In this document: positions 36,119 through 47,500 of the stretch, one piece after another
How the letters are laid out: every line of letters begins with the position of its first letter
Numbering within the stretch: the stretch's first letter is position 1
Assembly: GCA_012295275.1 (NCBI GenBank)
Contig: CM022678.1
Span: forward strand, 2,531,281 to 2,578,780
Source: Chrysomallon squamiferum
Lineage: Eukaryota; Mollusca; Gastropoda; Neomphalida; Peltospiridae
Direction: 5' to 3'
Length of the DNA stretch: 47,500 bases
Program-made: the position numbers and the translations under genes
The notes under the pieces: generated by a model
Told to the model about the DNA's origin: nothing
Seen by the model: the letters and a program-made list of their open reading frames with translations, nothing else
Databases searched by the model: none

Positions 36119-36510
36119 ATGTTTGAAAAAAAGAGTATGAAGTTGCTGCACAATATAGCAAAGGGTAAATGTTTGAAAAAGAATATAAAATGCTGCATAC
36201 TGTTTTTCCAGGGGAAAAATGTGCTCCTTAATGTTGTTAAGAGTTCAAAACTTACTGTGCTCAGTAATGTAGTCAAAGGTTGTTAAAAAAAAGAAGTGGA
36301 AAAGGAGATTAATGATCGCCTTAGTGTGGTTGTGTAAACATTTTAGAGCAAAAAATGAATGTGCTTCAAAATGTAGTCAAGGGTGGAAAAATCAGAAAGG
36401 AAATCTGTAGTGTCTATAATGTAGCTAAGTCTTAGAAAACTGGGGGGAAAAAAAATTAGATATATATGTAAAAATTAACAGTCTCGTTAATGAAGTCAAG
36501 AGTAAGAATT
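36103..36510 (+). repeat. Degenerate repeat seeded by the last codons of the Schlafen-like gene
   Basis: The terminal coding sequence GTGCTCCATAATGTA (36103) recurs in the 3' flank as GTGCTCCTTAATGTTG (36221), GTGCTCAGTAATGTAG (36257), GTGCTTCAAAATGTAG (36361) and GTGTCTATAATGTAG (36409), with a looser CTCGTTAATGAAG near 36484. Some share GTCAAAGG or GTCAAGGG after the match. Confidence 0.55.
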
Positions 36511-37789
36511 AGAAAGGAAAATAACATGGCTCTTAATAACCTGATAAAAAATAATGGCATTAACTACCTCCATTCCATGATCATGTGGAAAGACAATTCT
36601 AGGAAGTTACTAATGCAGAACTTTTTAGTTCTGTGTGTCACATGAATGCTTCTTTTGTTTTTTTATTAAAGCCCAGCCTTATTTGATTTTTTCCACTGCC
36701 GTTTTAATTCAGTTTGGCATCATGTAACATAAAAATTCACTTTTAATGTTAACTGTTAGTTAATTGTGTCTCTCAGGATGGAGTTATTGTTCTTTGTCTA
36801 AAAAGTTGTGTCCCTTTGTATGTAGTTGCTGTGCTAGATAAGAAAATGATTTACAACAACAGAAAAAAATGTTTTTAAGAAATGAAAAAAAAGCTGAGAA
36901 TGTTTTAAGACATACATAATTTTGAAATAAGTAGCAGGTTTCAAATTGTCTTGGAAATCTGTTAAGTTTAATTGTTTTAGAATTCTTTTATAAGAAAGAA
37001 AATCTTTTATTTTTACTATAAAATGATAAATAATAAATATCAGAGTTGAACAAAATATATGTATAGTTATATTTATTTTTCTTATTAATTTATTCCAAAC
37101 ATTCCATGATATTTTGTATATATTTTGATTTTAATAACATTTGGGATATTGGGGGGGGGGAATAATGATAGGGATAAATTTAGTGATGTCTCAAGGAGAG
37201 TAATATTCAGGTTTGGTTAGGTCATGTCAGAAAAATGTTTATAAAATCTGTTTTTTGTTGTAATTTTCAATTGATTAATTACTGACATACAGTGATAGAG
37301 AAATTTTGAGGGTTCAAGAAAACAATTTAAAATTAGAAATACTTTAGGAAACTGATTATTTTATTGTAAAATTAAAATAAAAAAGATAATTTATATTCAT
37401 GTATGGTTGATTTAACAACAGAAATTATATGAATCTAGAGTTTCTATATATAAATATTGTCATTTAAAATATCAAAAACAAAAATTTTGGAGCACTAGTG
37501 ATACTGATTTTTTTTTTTTTTTTATCTTGTTACCCATTTTATTTTTCACATCAGTCTTTAACCTTATTTCAGTTATAAAATGCATTATTAATTTTTTTTA
37601 ATTTTTTTTTTTTTTTAACCATACCAAATATATTTTATTGAAATGTGAATTTTAGATGTATTTTTTTTTTTTTTTTTTTATAATCTATTTTTTTTTTATT
37701 ATTCTTATATTTATTGGTTAACTTTCAAATAACTGTTTTATTATTGTAAGATGGAATCAAACCAAAATATGGCTTCTCTCTTTGTGCTT

Positions 37790-37828
<39 letters not shown>

Positions 37829-39190
37829 AGCATTGTGGAATAACTAAGATGTACATAAATGTTCAATTAAAATAAAATAGAAGGAATTTATCATAGAACT
37901 ATAATATTTATACACATTAGGTGGTGTTTGTTTTAAAAGAACAAATAATAATTATAATAAAAATAATGATGATAATAATAATAATAATAACAACAAAATG
38001 TAAATAAATAAATACAAATAAGCAGAAAACTTTAAAAGAAAAATTAAATCATGACTAGGTGAATAATATCCAAATGTTTCCAAATAAAAAAGGTAATAAT
38101 ATATATTAATTTATACATGAAATAACTTCTTACTATGTTAAGAATGTATGAACGTTAAAATGGCAAATGCAGTGAGTCTCTGTAGAGCAGCAATCCCCAT
38201 TCTAACCTGTGCAAGATAAAGCTGATGTCTTAAGATAGTAAAAACTAAATGAAATGAGCTTATTTTTTCTCTCAAGATTAATAGATTCATAGGTTTCACT
38301 TACCAAAAAAAAAAAATGTATATATATATATGAAAACTCGTATTTTTATAAGAAAAATCGTCATATATAGTCATCACATCTTGCAAATTACCTATTAATA
38401 TTAATTTTAAAAACAAGTATTCACTCTTGTAAAAAATAGAAATTAAAAACTAAAAACATGGTCAATTCAAATAATCATCACATCTTCATTTTAATTATAA
38501 TTTAAATATAATTGAAAAAATTACATGAATTACATTTACTGTGTCATTTTAAATTATTTTTTGTGTCTACATGTTTAGATTGTTTTACAATAATTTTAGA
38601 ATAATTTTATTTTGGATTCTAAATCTGTGATATTTTTATTTTTAAATTTCAAATAGGTACTGTGATATTTTATTTGTATTACATAATAAATTAAAAAATA
38701 TATTAACTTTTCACCGCATTTGTTTTGAATTACTCTATTCATTTTGTCACCTTTAATTTATTGCGATTATTATTATACTTTATTGTGTGTGTGTGTGTCT
38801 GAGTGTGTATATGTGTGTGTGTTTAAAACATGAAAAAGACATTTTGTTACTGTGTAAATTGATTTTTACACACACACACGCACAAACAGAACATATTCTT
38901 ACATAGCACTTCTCACTGAACGTTTTGGTTACAAGAGACGTGTATATATCACATGACAAATATGACAAGAGATGGCAGATTTATACAGTTTTTATAAGAC
39001 CTTTTTCACTTCTGCACTAGCAGTAGAAAAAAAAAAAATTGTAACCCAATATTGAGTAAAACCTCTGCCAACACTGGGTAAACATAAATTGCAAAACACC
39101 CATCATTTTTCTAGCTTCAAAGACTAATATTTGGAGAGATTCAGGACAATAAAAAGTATATTCATTAACCAGAATAAATAGTATATAGGC
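36511..39190. other. Intergenic / 3' flank, no gene seen
   Basis: Very AT-rich. G-run at 37151-37160, (GT)n at 37794-37821, several T-runs between 37509 and 37690, AAT/AAC tract around 37975. No coding signal was found on either strand. Confidence 0.5.

Positions 39191-39270
<80 letters not shown>
39191..39270. repeat. (GA)n microsatellite in promoter region
   Basis: About 39 GA units, about 135 bp before the start codon of the gene at 39404. Confidence 0.95.
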
Positions 39271-39273
<3 letters not shown>

Positions 39274-39403
39274 ATCAGTAAAAAATGAAAACGGACAGCA
39301 CCCAAAGAAGTGTAACTATTTACTGCAGTGACGTCAGAATAGATATAAATAAATAAAAGAAGAACAGACGACAACAAAACGTCACTTCCGACGACATCAA
39401 GTT

Positions 39404-40747
39404 ATGAGTTGTTTCAAGCGTGAAAACTGCCGGGCTGAAATACGTCCAAAACGAAGCGAAAGCAGAGGTGTTATTGTGCAGCAAGCTTCATATGATAACC
39501 TAGTGAGATTCTGGGAAAAGAAAAATCTCTTATGCTTACCAACAAAGATTTCCAGCGTTGAGGAAATTCAACAAACATGTAAAACCTCTATGCATTTGTT
39601 CTACGACCATAGTACTTTTAGTAGTTCAGCAGATTATTATTATTTATTTATTTATTTTTTTTTTTTTTTTTTTTCTGATAATATTAATTTTGAAATCGAT
39701 TAATAAAATTCCAAAAGTACTGTTAACCGAAATATTAAAACAAAAAGAGTAAACGGTTAATAGCGTTGAATATCGGATGTAGTGAGTAATGTCTGCAAGA
39801 AAAATCTGACATTTTTCCTAAAATGGCCAAATCTTTAACTATTTGTTAATGTTATCCTATTTGCCAATACATAATGGAGTATATTACTATCCGTATCTAG
39901 TAAATATGTTTTAATAAATTAATAGTGCATGATACCGTGCCTTTCATGAATCTCTTTACTTACACCGATGTCAAAATTACTGCATTACTTATTCTTTGAC
40001 TGAATGCGTACACAACCATAATTTTAATACATTTTTCTTGGTCCCATACTTGTGCGGTTTTCAAGGGTTTCTATGAAATTTGGCCAAAATTTGTAAAAAA
40101 AAATAATAATAATAATAATAATAAATAAATAAATAAAATCGGTGATGAAACCAGATCAATAATTGCTCGATCAGTGATGGTCGACCTGTAGTTAAGTGTA
40201 TTCTAAGTATATTTAACGAACATTCCACAAAACTGCGTCGCGCTATATCTGTACAAGCTCGAGAACACAACTTTAAATTCCTTGTTTGATATTTCAGTGC
40301 GTAAACGATCCCCGATAACAGCACCGAACCCAAACACAGGATCGGACGAAGAGCAGAGTCCAACGTTTAGAGAACTAAAAAGTATCCCATCCAGTCCGTC
40401 ACAATACCACGACAATCCATGTCAGTTCAGTGATGTCAGGTTGAACTGTTCGGCTCTTGACAAGAAATCCGGATCCATACAAGAAAATGTTAAGATGCTG
40501 CTGAAAAACAGAGAATTATTAGCCACAGCTAGGCAACGTCCGTCCACCATTCTGATGAGAAACGACAGGCCCGCCGCGTTCACAGATCCAGCCACCGCCT
40601 CGAAGCCCAGTTTACAGAGAACCGTTTCGTCACCAGAACCAACGAAGGCAAACTGCAGGACGTCCGGACCGGCGCTAGTTGCCAGAACTAATCCTCAGAA
40701 GCGATCTCGAACCACGATACCTGCTTCGAAGACTGAGCAGAGGGTCG

Positions 40748-40778
<31 letters not shown>

Positions 40779-40944
40779 GCCTGCAAAAACCGCGGATCAC
40801 AACGATCAGCTGAACACGCCTAAAAAAACAGCCGCGCCTGCTTACACCCGGGAGCAGAATACCCAAACGAGGTTTACCTCAGAAGCTGGTTCTGCTACCG
40901 TTTCACGGCAGAGCCCACGATCTGAGAGGCCGGTGAAAAACTAG
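39404..40944 (+). CDS. Unrecognised two-exon protein, Ser/Thr-rich with polyalanine
   Basis: Exon 1 is 39404-39578 (58 codons plus one base; donor ACAT|GTAAAA) and exon 2 is 40298-40944 (acceptor GATATTTCAG), joining in phase for 273 residues. I do not recognise the family. Exon 1 has basic and aromatic segments (SYDNLVRFWEKKNLLCLP) that look structured. Exon 2 is disordered: Ser/Pro/Thr/Arg-rich with DNPCQFSDVRLNCSALDKK, a short QENVKMLLKNRELLATA helix, and a (GCA)n run coding about ten alanines. Exon 2 is clearly more GC-rich than its surroundings. The stop at 40942-40944 is followed at once, in the -1 frame, by about 59 codons that include a membrane segment (see next entry), so the true protein is probably longer. 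The start is the first ATG after CGTCACTTCCGACG, which resembles a promoter with an ETS-type site. Confidence 0.72.
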
Positions 40945-41120
40945 CAAGAAAAACCGAGATCAGACCAAAGCTAAGAACTCAGTCGAACCTCGTGGAAGCT
41001 TCGGTTCGACAAATGGTTCTCAATCTCGGGTGGGGCGTAGCCTTTCTTTTTATTGTTCTCCTCCACTTCTTGTTGTTTGTTAACAAAACCAGCATAAGTC
41101 GCAAAGAAAAACGCAGATAA
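40926..41120 (+). other. Likely C-terminal extension in the -1 frame, with tail anchor
   Basis: After a TGA at 40923-40925, the frame one base behind the upstream CDS is open to TAA at 41118-41120. It reads basic residues (LARKTEIRPKLRTQ), an amphipathic stretch, then a hydrophobic segment of about 20 residues (LGWGVAFLFIVLLHFLLFV) and a basic end (SRKEKRR). This is the layout of a tail-anchored membrane protein. The switch must occur within 40926-40941, which contains an A5 run just before TAG (GTG AAA AAC TAG). The cause could be a one-base deletion in the run, a sequencing error, or -1 frameshifting. Confidence 0.65.
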
Positions 41121-42180
41121 ATCCACCAATAACATAACTGTCCGCAATGTTTGGTTTTTTTGGCAGACGTTTGTAGCTAAATATATATTTACTACGTACG
41201 TGTGCGTGTAGATGTGTGCGATTTGTGTTTGTGCATCCGCATGCGTTTGTAAATGTATATGATTTGTGTGCGTGTTTATCGGTTCAGGGAGTGTATGTGC
41301 ACGTATTTTTTAAATATTATACTCTTTCGGAGAAACTTTTTAAAAATATATATTTTCTGCCTTCTGGTTAATATTTCATTATAAAATCATTAAATATAAA
41401 TTGAACTTTATTACTGTTATTTAAAAAAGCATATATATATATATATTATTATTATTATTATTAAATGTTGTTTTATATTTCATTATATATAATAAAAATA
41501 TTATTGTATGATTTAGATGGTGTTGTATTATCCCCGCAGTATCTCCGTGTCAAAGAAAACGATAAAAATATTAACAGCAAATAGTAATAACCAAGTACAC
41601 CATTACGACAGTCTCTGTGTAATTCAAATTTCAAAGATGATGCAACAAATGACGTTGAAGTGTTTGAAAATGTCATTCAGTTTTGTCTATGGCAGTGACT
41701 TCAGGTAGCCTGAAAAATAGAAGGTGTTAGGTCGCATGATCGATCGTCATTATACCCTGAAAGGGCCTCTTTAGTCAGTTTGTTAAAGGTTGAACGTTTT
41801 ACCCTGCCTGCAGAAAGGTGAACGTAAAACATAAAATAATAAAAACGAAAAGAAATTTGTTTTGTGCGTTAACCGGCATAAGTAAATAGTGGAATAGTGT
41901 TTACATATGCAAACACATACATAAATATATGAGGGGGGGGGTGATGCAAAAGACCTTTTCACTAAAAAACATTGAAATTTAAACGCCTTTAGATGCATTT
42001 TTTTTTTTCTCTTTCTTTCTAATATTTTCGAGTCGTTATTTTATTTTATTTTTTTTTTTAATCAATATTTTTTTATTTATTTATTTATTTATTTTGCATA
42101 AAGGGCGCTATATATATATAAAACGTTAAAATTTGGGAATTTGGTAAACCAAACTGATAATTTTCACCAATTTTCTCCTT
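41121..42180. other. Intergenic, no gene seen
   Basis: 3' flank of the unknown gene and spacer before FAF2. GT/GC-alternating words (TGTGCGTGTAG) near 41200-41270, TTA run at 41445-41460, T and TTTA runs at 42000-42095. Confidence 0.5.
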
Positions 42181-42185
42181 TGCGA

Positions 42186-42255
42186 CGTAAGGAACCGAAA
42201 CTAAAAGCTACGGAAACGGAAGTCGCCTTTAGTCGTCATTTCCAACATGGCCGAC
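42186..42255 (+). promoter_or_regulatory. FAF2 core promoter with ETS-type and YY1-type motifs
   Basis: TACGGAAACGGAAGTCG holds an ETS-type site (CGGAAGT), and the start codon lies inside CCAACATGGCCGAC, matching the YY1 context (AANATGGC) that overlaps translation starts in many TATA-less housekeeping genes. CG content is raised locally and no TATA box is seen. Confidence 0.5.
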
Positions 42256-44246
42256 AATAATGATTTAACAAACGAACAAACCGAGCAATTACTTCAGTAT
42301 CAGGTTTTTATCTTACTGATATTGTATAATACAAAACATGACGTATTCTGCAACTTATGCTTATGTTAAAGATAAACTTTGTAAATGTTAACATTTAATA
42401 TATGTAACACATTTTTACACGCAAAATATAAAAATTTATTATATCATTTTTTTTATTGTTTTTTTTTTGGTTATTATTTTTTTTTTTTTCTTCTCTCTTT
42501 TCGTTTTTCACTGATAGCGTTACTTTTAACTCTGTACAGGATTGAATTCAGTGGATTTTCACTTTGTGCATACAATGTAAAATTCACCGAACATTTCTGT
42601 TGCACTTATACTGTTTCAGCCTCTGAATCGAACATTAGATACACAAAAAATTAACTTGATTAAGCCTTAATTCAAAGTAGTTTCGTTACTGTTATTTACA
42701 TAAAATAAATTAATAATCGCATCTTTGTAATGCTAATCTTACAGATAATAAAAGTGTACGTTTAGAAATTCTATAGAAGTAACCATACCTGGTATATTTA
42801 TTTATATACTTTTTCTATTTTTATCTTCAGCGTTAACCGTAATGAGCTGAAACATTGTAAACAAGTTAAAACAAATTTCTGCGTGATCTGACACTTCCAC
42901 AAGAAAATATAAACAGTTGTATTATACATCAAAATGCATACAAAAATTAATAAAGAATCGGACAATTCAGTTTTTCAAATTGTTCAGATTTTATTTATTA
43001 TTGAATTATAAATAGATGGAAAAAATACAATTCTTTTGAATCTGTTTCACTTCATAATTAATGTAATCTATATATATGTATTTATATATATTATTTTAAA
43101 ACATGACAAATGTTAAGGTTATGGTAATGTAATAAACCATAATGATTTATCACATTTGATTAACATACTAAGACACTAGACGTGACTGAACTTGTTATGC
43201 AGAATAAAATGAAAATTACCACATCTTTCTGAATTACTCTCCAAATGCCAAAATAGGGGGATGACAAATATTTTTGAGAGTGGTCGAGTCAAAATGGAAA
43301 ATTTTCTGCCCCCCCCCCAATACTGTTTAAAAATTTGATGTTATGCCTAAAATAGCATTAATTAATTTTTTTCTAACAGGATTTGACGGGCATTGATGAC
43401 ATCGCACGATGTCGAGAAGTACTCCAGAGACATAACTGGGACATCGAGGTAAACTTCTTCATTTTAAAACTGATCTGGAATTCTGAGATAATGTTCATAA
43501 ATAAACTGTTTGTTTTTTTTCATTTCTCCTGTATAGTAATTTAGATACAATATAGTCCATAAATAATATTTTGACGAAATCGGTGAAATGATTAAAAATA
43601 GATTTTTGATTTTTTTTGTGTGTGTTTTCAGACTGCCGTACAAGACACATTCAATGAGCGTGAAGGAGCCCCCCGTGTGTTCAACCAACCGGAACCACGC
43701 CAGCCATCCATGAACCTTGAACCTTCTGATCAGAGGTAGTGAAATCTGTGAAATGTGTTTTCTTTCCGAAAATTTAAATTCAATAATCTAACCAGTGTAT
43801 TAAAATACAGGTGATACCATTGATCAACGTCTTTCTTGGCTGAAGATGATAATTTCACTTTCTGTCAAATTAAAATGTTCTGTGATGCATGGGACACAGT
43901 AAATAAATAAATAAAATAATAATAGAAGAATCATTTCATTAAGAAACAGGAAGTCGAATTTTTTGCATGCTAGGCTGTGAGGTGTTATTTAATTAATTGT
44001 GCCGTCTCCGAATGTTTATTTGATTTTATTTTCTTAGACAAAAGGTCAAGAAATTATCTTCTGTAAAGAACACTTTCATTTTTGTTGTCATCCGATTATC
44101 AGTGTATGTGCATTACATTCCTAAAATAGACACACTGTTAAGTTTTTGTTAATATATTATTACTATTTCTGTTATTACTATTATTATTATTACTATTGCT
44201 ATTATTGTATTACAATTATTATTATTAATTTTATTAATTTTATTAA

Positions 44247-44283
<37 letters not shown>

Positions 44284-44707
44284 GAAGATTAATATTTTTA
44301 ATGAATTCATTACTGTCATTATTATTATTCAAAACAATTTTAACTGAATTTAAATTAACCACAGTCTACCTTTATGAATCTCTATATGAACTGTCCATTA
44401 AAGTAAGAATGTGTAATAATAATAATAATTTTGAATTTTTATTTTCCAGAGTGTACACTGTAGAACGTCGCCAGCCCCAGGGGCTGGTACAGTGGGGGTA
44501 CTTCCTCATACTCTTCCCCTTTAGATTTGTTTACATCACTGTCTGGGATATACTCAGATTTATATGTAAGTAAATAAACTCAAATAAACAAGATGTTTGT
44601 TTGTTTTCATCTTGAATAATTCCACTTGCACAAGACGATCAAAAATTATAAAAAAAAAAAAAAAAAAATGTCATTTTAATTATTTTTTTTGGACATTGCA
44701 CATTGCT

Positions 44708-44740
<33 letters not shown>

Positions 44741-46025
44741 TACATTTTTTTTTTTTATTACGTTATTTTTTTTTTTGATAATTTATTCTTTATCATAGTA
44801 ATTTTATAGGTTTTTTTTGATAAAGGAAAACCATAAAGTCGGTTAATGAACTGGTTTAAAGGGTAATATTTTTAATCAGGATGTAAAATATTAGTATTCA
44901 GAAATGAAGGTACATGTTTAAAATTGTTTTTTCATAGCTCTTGTTCTTGTTCATGTCAATCATTAAAATATTCAGCTAAGCTAAATAAAATTTACTGATT
45001 GCTTTAACATTTCATGCTCTGTCTCAGTAATGTATTGAACTTTGTTGCTGATTCTGTTTTGTCTGTTTTTTAATTTCAGATAGATTAATACGACCAGACC
45101 CGAGGAGAAGTGAGTTTAGAAATGAATTCATTCATTTATTTATTTATTTATTTATTTCGTTTATTTATTTATTTATTTTTAATTACTTAATTTACCACTT
45201 TTTCTTCATTATCACCAAAACATTACTCGACAAAAATGCTTTCTGAATTATTATATGAATAATAACATTTTGGAAAAGATATTAATATTACTGAGAGAAA
45301 TTAAAATTTTATTTGCTGCTCGTAGAATGTATGTCTGAAATCTAAATACTACAAATATAATAATGTAACAATATGTAAATAAATTCAAGCTTATTTTATA
45401 GTTTGGTTTACAAATCCACTGATACTAAAAATCAAGAAATGTAAATGTTAAATTTTTTATTTTTTGTTTGAGACACTACGTTTATAGAAAAACTCAGATT
45501 TTAGAGCACAGAACCATTTTGAAACATCAGATCTGATAGAACTAGTCTTGTACGTCAGCTTTAAATACTGAAAAAAAATCTGTGAACCAGAAAATATATT
45601 AATCACATTTGTTCATTCAACACATTGTGTGGTGTAATGGCGGTTCAGTTCTAATTATTATTTCTGTGTGAAATCGAAACTGAGAGACATTTAAAAAAAA
45701 AAAAATTAAAATAAATGTCTTTAACGAACAGATGTCACGGATCCTCTGGGTGATGTTATTAACTTCATACGAAACTTTGAAGAGAAGTACGGCACCAATC
45801 ATCCAGTTTTTTATCACGGAACTTACAGCCAGGTATTTGCTTAATTTATCATCACAAACATCATCATCATCATTATTGTGATCAACATCATCATTAACGT
45901 TACCACCACTATCATCATCACCATTATTATTATCATCATCATCATCAACATTGTCATCACTAACATTACCACCACTATCATCATCATCACCTTTATTATC
46001 ATCATCATCATCATTATTATCCATT

Positions 46026-46063
<38 letters not shown>

Positions 46064-46562
46064 TATTACTATCCTCATTGTCACTGTTGTTTTTACAACT
46101 GTATTATTATTCTTATTATTGTTACTATATTATTGTTATTTGTGTTATCATTACCATTATTATTGTTGTTAATCATTAAAAAAAAAAAATTACTTTCTAA
46201 ATTAAAAGTTAATTGAAAATTAGTGAGATGTTTTTTAGTTGGTGGTTTTTTTTTTTGGTTTTTTTTTTTAGTCCTTTTTCACTTCCAAGCAGAGAAATTC
46301 TTTTAATAATTATTATTTTTCAGGCTCTGAATGATGCAAAGAGAGAACTAAAATTTCTCCTCGTTTATCTCCATGGTGACGACCACCAGGACACTGATGA
46401 ATTCTGCAGGTAAAATGTTTACTCTGTATTTTGTATTAGTAATATTTAGTTAATTACAACAAATGTTTTTTTAATATTACTGAGCTTGAGAGGACTGACC
46501 AAATATTAAACAGAACTAAAGCATTTTACCGAAAACAGCATTATTTTCATTTTTGTTATATT

Positions 46563-46606
<44 letters not shown>

Positions 46607-47038
46607 AATTTAATTTTTTTTATTTAAATGCAGCTGAGGAAAATATCTTTAAAATTAATACGTGAATGCTAGATAAAAATGAAAATTCTCCATTTCTTAA
46701 AGGTTGTTTTAAATGTTTGTTCAAGGTAATGTTTATTAATTTTATTTCTAAATTTTAAAACAGGTTCTAATTTTTATTTCATATTAATCATGAAATTAAA
46801 TTTAAAGGAGTTAATTTAGTTTTTTTAATTAATTTATGTTGTTATTGTGTTATTATTATTATTATATCATCATAATTATTACTTCTACTACTACTACTGT
46901 TATTATTATCATCATCGTCATCAGGTATTATTTTTTTTATTTTCAGGAAAACGTTATGCAGTCAACAGATGTGTAATTTCATTGCTACTAGGTTGTTATT
47001 TTGGGCATGTAATACAAACAGTCCAGAGGGGTACAGAG
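42247..47038 (+). CDS. FAF2: FAS-associated factor 2 / UBXD8, N-terminal half (cut by window edge)
   Basis: An ER and lipid-droplet adaptor that brings the p97/VCP ATPase to ubiquitinated clients in ER-associated degradation. Eight exons are visible: 42247-42303, 43380-43448, 43632-43735, 44450-44565, 45080-45109, 45732-45832, 46324-46409 and 46947-47038. All are GT-AG with continuous phase and cover the first 218 residues of a protein usually near 445. A UBA domain (about 8-50; DDIARCREVLQRHNWDIETA) is followed by the membrane hairpin (VQWGYFLILFPFRFVYITVW) and the start of the UAS thioredoxin-like domain (FEEKYGTNHPVFYHGTYSQ, REKLKFLLVYLHGDD-like block, LLFWACNTNSPEGYR). The rest of UAS, the coiled coil and the UBX domain lie beyond the window. 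Nothing suggests damage. Confidence 0.97.
44221..44283. repeat. (TTA)n tract in FAF2 intron 3
   Basis: TTAATTTTA units followed by about 12 TTA units. Confidence 0.9.
45848..46065. repeat. (ATC)n-rich tract in FAF2 intron 6
   Basis: Degenerate ATC/ATT/ACC trinucleotides with a purer (ATC)n at 46025-46062. Poly-Met/Asp and poly-His/Ile open frames here are artefacts. Confidence 0.9.
46565..46606. repeat. (TTG)n microsatellite in FAF2 intron 7
   Basis: About 14 perfect TTG units. Confidence 0.95.
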
Positions 47039-47159
47039 GTAGGGATGAAAACACTGCCCCACGTGTGTGTGTGTGTGTGTGTGTGTGCATATACATAACT
47101 ATATAGACTAAATTCTAATAGTTCTATATACTAAATAATGCAACATACAATTTTTTTTT

Positions 47160-47390
47160 TTTGTCCGTTTGCTAAAATAGATTTTCACTTATACATCTGC
47201 AAGAAAAGTGCATTTAAAATTAAAATATAATTTTATTTTATTCTGTTTATTAATAAACTATATCAACTTCTGCTTTTTTTTTTTATCCGTTTTATTAATG
47301 TTAACAAAATAAATTTTCATTTATACATCTGCAAGAAAAATGTATTTAAAATTAAAATATAATTTTATTTTTATTCTGTTAACACTTATT
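47160..47390 (+). repeat. Tandem repeat of about 125 bp in FAF2 intron 8
   Basis: Two units share a TTTATACATCTGCAAGAAAA-type block, ATTTAAAATTAAAATATAAT and TCCGTTT (47163-47262 and 47287-47385). Confidence 0.75.
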
Positions 47391-47500
47391 ACACTATTGT
47401 ACCTGTTATTAAAACTTTTAACACTAGCGGTACACTATTCTGTTACTGCTTCTTCTTCTAGTACACTGTACCTGTTACCTGTTACTAATGTTAACACTAG

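Noticed and set aside
40675-40866. Minus-strand poly-Cys frame
   Set aside because: It is antisense to the polyalanine-coding GCA run.
45617-46216. Poly-Met/Asp frame on minus and poly-Ile/His frames on plus
   Set aside because: They are translations of the ATC repeat in FAF2 intron 6.

Overview
This is intron-rich, AT-rich animal DNA full of microsatellites and minisatellites. Every confident gene has GT-AG introns and metazoan orthology, apart from one single-exon gene. The EXOSC6 and FAF2 proteins, the expanded BIR/IAP genes and the mariner/Tc1 remnants suggest a lophotrochozoan, most likely a mollusc. That placement is inference; no species marker is present. No rRNA, tRNA or CRISPR array was seen.

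Layout. Positions 1-5.7 kb hold two decayed copies (minus strand) of a transposase-like repeat, with an inverted fragment of the EXOSC6 gene between them. From 7.1-11.15 kb (plus) lies an EXOSC6 (exosome subunit MTR3) locus with four oddities: GTG at the expected start, an in-frame exon duplication, an intronic minisatellite that repeats its own 5' splice site, and an early stop. From 12.5-13.8 kb (minus) is a broken IAP gene. From 14.4-18.5 kb are repeats, a clean mariner-type MITE and one half of a direct duplication shared with 5.9-6.9 kb. From 19.87-24.54 kb (minus) is a complete 10-exon glucose-6-phosphate 1-epimerase-like gene. From 25.6-26.8 kb (minus) is a two-exon secreted, cysteine-free amphipathic helical protein. 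From 27.85-28.76 kb (minus) is an intact single-exon IAP with two BIR domains. From 29.84-30.79 kb is a dead Tc1-like transposase.

From 32.69-36.12 kb (plus) is a four-exon Schlafen-like protein with an RRM at its N-terminus and a coiled coil, polybasic stretch and CaaX box (CSIM) at its C-terminus. From 39.4-41.1 kb (plus) is an unrecognised two-exon gene whose stop codon is followed directly, in the -1 frame, by a membrane anchor. From 42.25 kb to the right edge (plus) is the first half of FAF2/UBXD8.

The genes do not form an operon or pathway. EXOSC6 (RNA decay), FAF2 (ER-associated degradation) and the epimerase are housekeeping. The IAPs, the Schlafen-like protein and the secreted helical peptide are of kinds often linked to defence or stress. 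The most notable items are the splice-site-plus-poly(A)-signal minisatellite, the RRM-AlbA-CaaX architecture, the secreted helical precursor and the frame-displaced membrane anchor. Exon boundaries were worked out by hand from GT/AG sites, phase and protein similarity; none was tested against transcripts.
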